A stretch of 15,228 bases of DNA from an uncultured Prevotella sp. (GTDB lineage Bacteria; Bacteroidota; Bacteroidia; Bacteroidales; Bacteroidaceae): NCBI GenBank assembly GCA_900762125.1, contig CAAFFL010000034.1, forward strand, positions 1 to 15,228, in the 5' to 3' direction. This document shows, piece after piece, positions 7,368-12,961 of the stretch. Position numbers and translations under genes: made by a program. Positions within the stretch are counted from its first letter, which is position 1. Every line of letters starts with the position of its first letter. A model generated the notes under the pieces. The model made no database searches and was not told the origin of the DNA. It saw only the letters and a list, made by a program, of their open reading frames with translations.

Positions 7368-8714
7368 ATGAAGCAGAAACAAGGAAAACTGTTGGTCGTC
7401 GACGACAACCGCAACGTGCTCTCGACGGTGCGATTGCTGATGAGTGACGTGTTTGAAACGGTGGAGTGCATCGCCAATCCGGCAAACACCCCATCGAGTC
7501 TGAGGTCGTTGCAACCTGATGTCGTACTCCTCGACATGAACTTTGGCCGCGGCATCAACAATGGTAACGAGGGCCTCTACTGGCTTCGGCAAATCAAACA
7601 GCAACAGCCACAGGTGCGGGTGGTGCTCTTCACCGCTTACGCCGACATTGACCTTGCTGTGACGGGGCTGAAGGAAGGTGCCGTGGACTTCGTCGTCAAG
7701 CCTTTCGACAATGCCAAGATGATCGCCACGCTCCGTGATGCATACGCCAACGGTCCGCATTCGCCAAAGACTGAAGGCCAGAAGGGTGGGGCAGAGACGG
7801 CACCTTATTGTGGCGATAGCGAGACGATGCGCCAACTGCTGCTGAAGGTGGAGAAGGTTGCTGCCACGGACGCAAACATCCTCATCACGGGCGAGAACGG
7901 TACGGGTAAGGAAGTCCTCGCCCGCGAGATCCATCGGCTCTCCCAGCGCAGTAAGGCACGGTTTGAGCCCATCGACATGGGTGCCATCACGGAGACGCTC
8001 TTCGAGAGCGAGCTCTTCGGATACATGAAGGGCGCCTTCACCGATGCAAAGGCCGATCATGCGGGCCGTTTCGAGCAGGCTGAGGGCGGCACGTTGTTCC
8101 TTGACGAGATTGGCAACCTCAGCTATCCCTTGCAGGCCAAGCTCCTCACGGCCCTCCAGCGGCGTAGCATTGTCCGCGTGGGCGGCAGCCGACAGATACC
8201 CATCGACGTGCGTCTCATCTGCGCCACAAACCGAGACCTCGCGGAGATGGTCCGCCAAGGGGAGTTTCGCGAGGACCTGCTCTACCGCATCAACACCATC
8301 CATCTCCATCTACCGCCACTGCGTGAGCGCCAAGCCGACATCGTGCCGCTGGCGGAACGCTTCCTCCGGCAGTATAGTGCACAATATAATAAGGTTGGGA
8401 TGACATATTGTTCCGCTGCCCGCGAAAAGCTCCAGCGCCTGCCATGGTATGGCAACATCCGTGAGCTGCAGCATGCCGTGGAGAAGGCGGTGATCCTTGC
8501 CGACAGCACGACCATCACCGAGGCGGACATTGAGGGTGACGCTCCGGTGGCCACCGAGTCGCAGGCTGCTGAGGCGCAGACGCTGGAGGAGATGGAGCGC
8601 CAGATGATCGCCAAGACCATCCGTGACTGCAATGGCAACCTCTCGCAGGTGGCCTCACGCCTCGACATATCCCGACAGACGCTGTACAACAAAATCAAGA
8701 AGTACGGATTATAA
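7368..8714 (+). CDS. Sigma-54-dependent response regulator (NtrC family)
   Basis: This is a 448-residue three-domain activator that uses ATP hydrolysis to open sigma-54 promoters. The receiver domain (residues 7-125) has acidic residues at 12-13, the phospho-acceptor Asp56 in VVLLDMNFG, and Lys111 in VVKPFD. The AAA+ domain (about 148-375) has Walker A GENGTGKE (175-182), the sigma-54 contact loop GAFTDA (222-227; the common form is GAFTGA), Walker B GTLFLDEIGN (241-250) and the sensor stretch ATNRDL followed by FREDLLYRIN. The C-terminus (about 412-446) is a Fis-type helix-turn-helix, LSQVASRLDISRQTLYNKIKK. The ATG at 7368 is preferred over TTG 7317 because a promoter lies between them. The kinase gene follows after 36 bases. 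The likely target is the sigma-54 promoter at 10288-10304; that link is inferred from position. Confidence 0.93.
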   Translation: MKQKQGKLLVVDDNRNVLSTVRLLMSDVFETVECIANPANTPSSLRSLQPDVVLLDMNFGRGINNGNEGLYWLRQIKQQQPQVRVVLFTAYADIDLAVTGLKEGAVDFVVKPFDNAKMIATLRDAYANGPHSPKTEGQKGGAETAPYCGDSETMRQLLLKVEKVAATDANILITGENGTGKEVLAREIHRLSQRSKARFEPIDMGAITETLFESELFGYMKGAFTDAKADHAGRFEQAEGGTLFLDEIGNLSYPLQAKLLTALQRRSIVRVGGSRQIPIDVRLICATNRDLAEMVRQGEFREDLLYRINTIHLHLPPLRERQADIVPLAERFLRQYSAQYNKVGMTYCSAAREKLQRLPWYGNIRELQHAVEKAVILADSTTITEADIEGDAPVATESQAAEAQTLEEMERQMIAKTIRDCNGNLSQVASRLDISRQTLYNKIKKYGL

Positions 8715-8750
8715 CCCGCTCAACCTTGACTCTTTCTAAAGGGGTGTGAT

Positions 8751-9974
8751 ATGTTTGGTGTCGCAGGTTTCTTGTTTTCAGGCTGTTCGCTGTTGGACAG
8801 TCCGTCTTACCAAGCCGGACACAAAATAAACTTTTCGACCATGGCTGTTCATCTTCTCATCGTTATCATCGTCGTGCTCCTCGCATCGCTCCTCCTGCTC
8901 TATCGTCACTATCGGCGGACGATACGCAAGGTGGCGTTCACCTTCGACGCACTCGACAATCACGACTTCACGTTCCGCTTCTCTGAAGACCGTGGCCGCG
9001 ACACCGACCGCATGCTCCACCGGGCGCTAAATCGCATCCGCGGCATCATGGAACAGTATCACCAGGAGGCTGTGGAGCGTGAACAGTACTATGAGGTCAT
9101 CCTCAACGCCATGGACGCCGGCGTGGTGGTCGTTGACGACAAGGGCAACATCCTCCAGCACAACCAGACGGCCCTGCGCCTGATGGACCGCCTCGCGCTC
9201 ACCCATCTGGTGCAGATCGGCGACCGTCTGAAGCCCGACCACTTCTCCATCCGTGAGACGCAGGCCGTGCTTCGTGGCCGACAGGTGCGCATCATCGCCT
9301 TCAGCGACATCAGCGGCGAATTGAACAATGAGGAGGTCGACGCTTGGGGGAAGCTCACGCGTGTCCTGACCCACGAGATCATGAACACCATCACGCCAGT
9401 CATCTCTATCACCGACAAGCTGTTGGACGAGCGGCCGGCAGATGAAGGCCTCACGACCATTCGCGCCACATCGCAAGATCTGCTTCACTTCGTGCAGAGT
9501 TATCGGCAGTTCACCCATGTGCCGAAGCCCAATCCGGAGCTCTTCTATGTCAAGCCGTTCCTCGAGCGCACTGCCGCTCTTTGTGGTCAACCGGTCGCCA
9601 TCGATGTTGAACCTCGCGACCTGCTCCTGATGGCTGACGAGAGTTTGATTTCCCATGTCGTAGGCAACCTGCTCAAGAATGCGGTGGAAGCCGTGGGAAA
9701 TGATGCTCTGCAGCATGCTGATCAGCCCTTATTATCCCTGCAAGCCTACACCGGTACCGACGATTGTGTCATCATCGATGTCACCGACTGCGGACCACTC
9801 ATCCCCGACGACGTGGCGCAACATGTCTTCATCCCCTTCTTCACTACGAAGGCGACGGGCAGCGGCATCGGCCTGAGCCTCTCCAAGCAGATCATGCGCG
9901 TCAGTGGAGGAAGCATCACGCTCGTCCAAGATCCCGCCCACGGTCTCGTCACTTTTCGGTTGGTCTTTCCTTAA
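8751..9974 (+). CDS. PAS-domain sensor histidine kinase (NtrY-like)
   Basis: This is a membrane-bound kinase, very probably the partner of the response regulator encoded 36 bases upstream. There is one clear membrane helix (about residues 33-51), then a HAMP-like linker, a PAS domain (about 115-190, with NAMDAGVVVVDDKGNILQHN), the phospho-acceptor His208 in LTHEIMNTITPV, and an HATPase domain. In the HATPase domain the N-box is NLLKNAVEAV (Asn310), the G1 box is DCGPLIP (346-352, Leu where Gly is usual), the F-box is FIPFFTTK and the G2 box is GSGIGLSLS. With one helix and almost no periplasmic part, it probably senses an internal, membrane or PAS-bound signal. The start is uncertain: ATG 8751 follows a purine-rich AAAGGGG, while ATG 8841 would begin just before the helix. 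The first 30 residues look poorly protein-like. Confidence 0.9.
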   Translation: MFGVAGFLFSGCSLLDSPSYQAGHKINFSTMAVHLLIVIIVVLLASLLLLYRHYRRTIRKVAFTFDALDNHDFTFRFSEDRGRDTDRMLHRALNRIRGIMEQYHQEAVEREQYYEVILNAMDAGVVVVDDKGNILQHNQTALRLMDRLALTHLVQIGDRLKPDHFSIRETQAVLRGRQVRIIAFSDISGELNNEEVDAWGKLTRVLTHEIMNTITPVISITDKLLDERPADEGLTTIRATSQDLLHFVQSYRQFTHVPKPNPELFYVKPFLERTAALCGQPVAIDVEPRDLLLMADESLISHVVGNLLKNAVEAVGNDALQHADQPLLSLQAYTGTDDCVIIDVTDCGPLIPDDVAQHVFIPFFTTKATGSGIGLSLSKQIMRVSGGSITLVQDPAHGLVTFRLVFP

Positions 9975-9997
9975 AAACTAGTCGTTAGTTTATCTCT

Positions 9998-10140
9998 CGA
10001 CGGCCGTCAGGTAATTGCACGACGACCGTCAGACAATCGTGCGACGGCCGTCCGACAATCGCACGACGGCCGTCCGACAATTACACGACGGCCGTCCGAC
10101 AATTGCACGACGGCCGTCAGAAGTTTACATAACGGCCTTC
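9998..10140. repeat. 22-bp tandem array built on the palindrome GACGGCCGTC
   Basis: Six copies of CGACGGCCGTC (or CGACGACCGTC in copy 2) start at 9998, 10020, 10042, 10064, 10086 and 10108, each exactly 22 bases apart. A degenerate seventh (TAACGGCCTTC) starts at 10130. The core GACGGCCGTC is a perfect 10-bp palindrome. The 11-base linkers are related but looser (CGACAATTGCA, CGACAATTACA, AGACAATCGTG). Because 22 is not a multiple of three, the array is not a protein repeat. It begins 24 bases after the kinase stop and ends about 150-170 bases before the -24/-12 promoter, where enhancer sites for an NtrC-type activator would be expected. Alternatives are a REP-like element or an RNA hairpin cluster. 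Confidence 0.9.
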
Positions 10141-10212
10141 GTGAGGTCATTAACTTGGCCTTTCGGGCAAAACAAAAGCCTGCATAGAGACGCCTCGTCC
10201 ACAATTTTGACA

Positions 10213-10245
10213 CCAGTGTCCAAAAGTTGGACACTGGCTTTTTTA
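10213..10245 (+). terminator. Intrinsic terminator after the kinase gene
   Basis: CCAGTGTCCAA (10213-10223) pairs perfectly with TTGGACACTGG (10227-10237), an 11-bp stem with a 3-base loop. It is followed directly by CTTTTTTA. This is a textbook rho-independent terminator on the plus strand only; the minus strand lacks the T-run. It ends the response regulator-kinase transcript and insulates the downstream export operon, which therefore needs its own promoter. Confidence 0.9.
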
Positions 10246-10287
10246 TGTTTTTTCGTTAACCGCTTGATAGTTAGCGACTCGTCACTT

Positions 10288-10304
10288 TTGGCACGCCTTT
10301 GGCA
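10288..10304 (+). promoter_or_regulatory. Sigma-54 (-24/-12) promoter of the export operon
   Basis: TTGGCACGCCTTTGGCA has the invariant GG (10290-10291) and GC (10302-10303) separated by exactly 10 bases. The -24 half TTGGCACG is a full match to the consensus; the -12 half TGGCA differs by one base from TTGCA. Counting from GC at -13/-12 puts the start of transcription near 10315, next to the ATG at 10316. A sigma-54 activator gene lies 1.6 kb upstream and a palindrome array lies between, which strengthens the call. Confidence 0.8.
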
Positions 10305-10315
10305 AAGAACAGGGC

Positions 10316-11704
10316 ATGATGAACAGAATAACGATAATGAACATCTTGCTGTTGGCCTTCAGCCAAGGCGCCACAGCACAGACACCGTGGACGATGGACC
10401 GCTGCATGGCCTACGCCGCCGAGCATGCCACCACCGTTCAGACGCGCCGTGTGGAGATGCAGCAGGCCGAAACCGACTACCGCTGGGCAAAGGCCGACTT
10501 CCTGCCACAGGTGGGCGCACAGGTCAGCGGACAGTACTCCTGGGGCCGAAACATCGATCCGGAGACGAACACCTATAATAATGTGACGACGTTCAACAAC
10601 TACTACGAGCTCTACGCCCAGCTGCCCGTCTTTGATGGCTTCGCTACGCTCAACGGTTTCAAGCGAGCACGCCTGGCCCGCAGCAACAGCGAGACAGCCC
10701 TTCAGCAGGCGCGCGACGAGCAGGCCATCATAGTGATGCAACGCTTCATCGACGCCGTCTACGCCCAGAAGACCATTGCTCTGGCCGAGGAGAAGCTTGC
10801 CGACAGTCAGCAACTGCTCCACAAGACGCAGCGACTCTTCGACCTCGGTGAGAAGAGTCGGCCAGATGTGGCACAGATTGCCGCACAGGTTGCCGAGGAT
10901 CAGTACAACCTCACCCACCAGCAGAACACCTATCAACAGGCGATGCTGGCGCTGAAGGCGGCGATGAACTATCTGGTCGGCGACTCCCTGGCGCTGGCTA
11001 TCGACCTCCCTCATACGACGATGCCTGTATCGGACACGGCCTCGTCTGCAACAAACTTTGTTTCATGCACGGCTACCCCACGTGTAGCTGCCTCTGCCGA
11101 CGCACTCTATGGGGAGTTTTCTCTCTCCTCCCCGGAGCTGCGTCTGGCAGAGAATGCAGTTAGCGATGCTCGGTATGCCTATCGCATCGAGCGCGCAGAG
11201 CTCCTGCCAAAACTGCGCTTCACCGCTGAGTTGGCGACTAACTTCTATCGCAACATCACGGAAGGCGGCAGTCCGAGTTTCTCGTCGCAGTGGTCAAACA
11301 ACCGAGGTGAGTATCTTGTCCTGGCGCTGAGCATCCCAATCTTCAATGCATCGTCATGGAAGAGCGTCAAGCGGGCGAAGGGCGACATCGCTAAGGCACA
11401 GATCGCCCTGGAGGAGAAGCGGCGCAAACTGCACGACGACATCCAGAGCGCCATCATGGACCGCGACGGATACCAGGCCGAACTGTTGCAGATGGAGCAC
11501 AAGGTGGAGGCGGACAGCCTGGCCAGCTACCTCTCGCATCGCAAATACGAGGAAGGGATGCTCTCGACCTTCGACCTCCACACCGCGGCGCAGACACTCC
11601 TCGAGAGTCGCATCAAACGGTTGCAGACCAGTTTGTTACTCGTGATGAAGCAGCGTCTTGTCAGCTATTACCAAGGACATGAACTTTACAGAAAAAAGGA
11701 GTAA
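10316..11704 (+). CDS. TolC-family outer membrane efflux protein (second export operon)
   Basis: This is an outer membrane channel of the TolC/OEP family, 462 residues from ATG 10316. The signal peptide spans about residues 1-21 (NRITIMNILLLAFSQGATA, cleavage before QTPW), followed by the usual WTMDRCMAYAAEHA. Two OEP repeats follow; the first contains YELYAQLPVFDGFATLNGFKRA around residue 95-115, and the second begins near residue 270 after a low-conservation linker. Helical segments are rich in Gln and Ala. The sequence differs clearly from the TolC protein encoded at 1207-2550. Possible starts are ATG 10316, 10319 and 10337. The predicted transcription start (about 10315) implies either a leaderless message or use of ATG 10337, which would shorten the signal peptide and remove its basic residue. 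It is the first gene of an operon, and the adaptor gene follows after 3 bases. Confidence 0.9.
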   Translation: MMNRITIMNILLLAFSQGATAQTPWTMDRCMAYAAEHATTVQTRRVEMQQAETDYRWAKADFLPQVGAQVSGQYSWGRNIDPETNTYNNVTTFNNYYELYAQLPVFDGFATLNGFKRARLARSNSETALQQARDEQAIIVMQRFIDAVYAQKTIALAEEKLADSQQLLHKTQRLFDLGEKSRPDVAQIAAQVAEDQYNLTHQQNTYQQAMLALKAAMNYLVGDSLALAIDLPHTTMPVSDTASSATNFVSCTATPRVAASADALYGEFSLSSPELRLAENAVSDARYAYRIERAELLPKLRFTAELATNFYRNITEGGSPSFSSQWSNNRGEYLVLALSIPIFNASSWKSVKRAKGDIAKAQIALEEKRRKLHDDIQSAIMDRDGYQAELLQMEHKVEADSLASYLSHRKYEEGMLSTFDLHTAAQTLLESRIKRLQTSLLLVMKQRLVSYYQGHELYRKKE

Positions 11705-11707
11705 AAG

Positions 11708-12961
11708 ATGGATATACAGATTAAACAAACAAAATTTAGTAAGGTGAAGAAGTACCTGCCCTACATCGCAGGTGGCGTGGTGCTCGTCGCAGCGCTGCTT
11801 TGGCTCGCCTTGGGCAACTTTTCCGCCACGATGACCGTTGAGCGCCGAGGCCTCGCCATCGGTGACGTCCAGCAGGGACAGTTTGACGACTATGTAGCCC
11901 TCGACGGCAATGTCGTGCCGATCCAGGTGGTGCAGATCACCTCTGAAGAGGGCGGCATTGTGCAGGAGAAGGTCGTCGACGAGGGTACGCATGTCGGTCA
12001 GGGGCAGGTGCTTGTTCGACTGTCGAACTCCAACCTCGACCTTGAGATCCTCAATGCGGAGAGCGAGTTGGCCGAGAAGCAGGACATGCTGCGCAACACG
12101 CAGATCTCGATGGAGCAGGACCAGCTGAACAACCGTAACGAGGCGCTGCAGCTCCAGCAGGATGTCGTGACGAAGAAGCGGACCTACAACCATCAGGGTG
12201 CCCTGCAGAAAGAACAACTCAACAGCCGGGAGGACTACCTCAAAGCAAAGGAGGACTACGACCTTGCCGTGAAGAAGAACGCTCTCATCCAACAGCGACT
12301 CAAGAAAGACCAGCAGCTGCGTCGCTCGCAGATGGATCAGATGGCAGATAACCTCGCCTCGATGCAGAAGAATGTGCAGCTTGTGCGCCTGCGGAAGGAA
12401 CGGCTCAACGTCCGCTCGACCATCAGTGGCGAGGTGGGTACACTCGATGTGGAGCTCGGCCAGAGCATCTCGCCGGGACAGAAGATTGGCGTCATCAACG
12501 ACCTGAGCGACTACAAGGTGGAGGCACAGGTGGACGAGCACTACATCGACCGCGTGCATGCAGGCCTCACGGCAACGTTCACGCAGAATGGCCACGACTA
12601 TGCGCTCTCCGTCAGGAAGGTATACCCTGAGGTACACGACGGCCGCTTCAAGGTCGACTTCGTGTTCCGCGGCACGCGGCCTGCGAACATCCGCACGGGA
12701 CAGACCTACTATCTCAACCTCCAACTCGGGGAGTCGAAGAAGGCGATCATCATTCCTAAGGGCACGTTCTACAGCACTACGGGTGGTCAATGGATCTTCG
12801 TCCTCGACAAGGATGGGAAGATGGCTTACCGTCGCCAGATCACCATAGGCCGCCAGAACCCGCAGTACTACGAGGTGCTCGATGGCTTACAGCCTGGCGA
12901 AAGGGTGATTATCAGTGGATATGAAGAATATAAAGACAACAAGATATTAAAACTGAAATGA
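11708..12961 (+). CDS. HlyD/RND-type periplasmic adaptor subunit
   Basis: This membrane fusion protein of 417 residues links an inner-membrane ABC permease to TolC. It has a short cytoplasmic Lys-rich start, one membrane anchor (about 17-36) and the first lipoyl half with GNVVPIQVVQI and GTHVGQGQVLVRL. A long coiled-coil hairpin (about 108-235) is rich in Gln, Leu and Lys. The second lipoyl half follows (STISGEVGTLDVELGQSISPG), then a beta-barrel (KVEAQVDEHYIDRVHAG) and a membrane-proximal domain ending with LDGLQPGERVIISGYEEY. All domains are present, in contrast to the truncated adaptor at 2558-2965. It starts 3 bases after the tolC stop, and its TGA overlaps the permease ATG (ATGATGA arrangement), so translation is probably coupled. 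Confidence 0.92.
   Translation: MDIQIKQTKFSKVKKYLPYIAGGVVLVAALLWLALGNFSATMTVERRGLAIGDVQQGQFDDYVALDGNVVPIQVVQITSEEGGIVQEKVVDEGTHVGQGQVLVRLSNSNLDLEILNAESELAEKQDMLRNTQISMEQDQLNNRNEALQLQQDVVTKKRTYNHQGALQKEQLNSREDYLKAKEDYDLAVKKNALIQQRLKKDQQLRRSQMDQMADNLASMQKNVQLVRLRKERLNVRSTISGEVGTLDVELGQSISPGQKIGVINDLSDYKVEAQVDEHYIDRVHAGLTATFTQNGHDYALSVRKVYPEVHDGRFKVDFVFRGTRPANIRTGQTYYLNLQLGESKKAIIIPKGTFYSTTGGQWIFVLDKDGKMAYRRQITIGRQNPQYYEVLDGLQPGERVIISGYEEYKDNKILKLK

Noticed and set aside
8751..8840. Lipobox-like LFSGC at the kinase N-terminus suggesting a lipoprotein
   Set aside because: The n-region lacks basic residues, and the true start may be Met at 8841. Lipid modification of this type of kinase is not expected.
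9998..10140. CRISPR array
   Set aside because: Repeats are contiguous with an 11-base linker that is itself repeated. There are no unique spacers of 30 bases or so, and no cas genes are present.
10015..10578. Plus-strand open frame of 187 codons crossing the palindrome array, terminator and sigma-54 promoter
   Set aside because: Its first half is translated repeat DNA with a 22-bp period (not a multiple of three) and its second half is a frame shadow of the TolC gene. It crosses a strong terminator.
11636..12790. Minus-strand open frame of 384 codons opposite the HlyD adaptor
   Set aside because: Antisense shadow; the plus strand encodes a complete adaptor with all domains in order.
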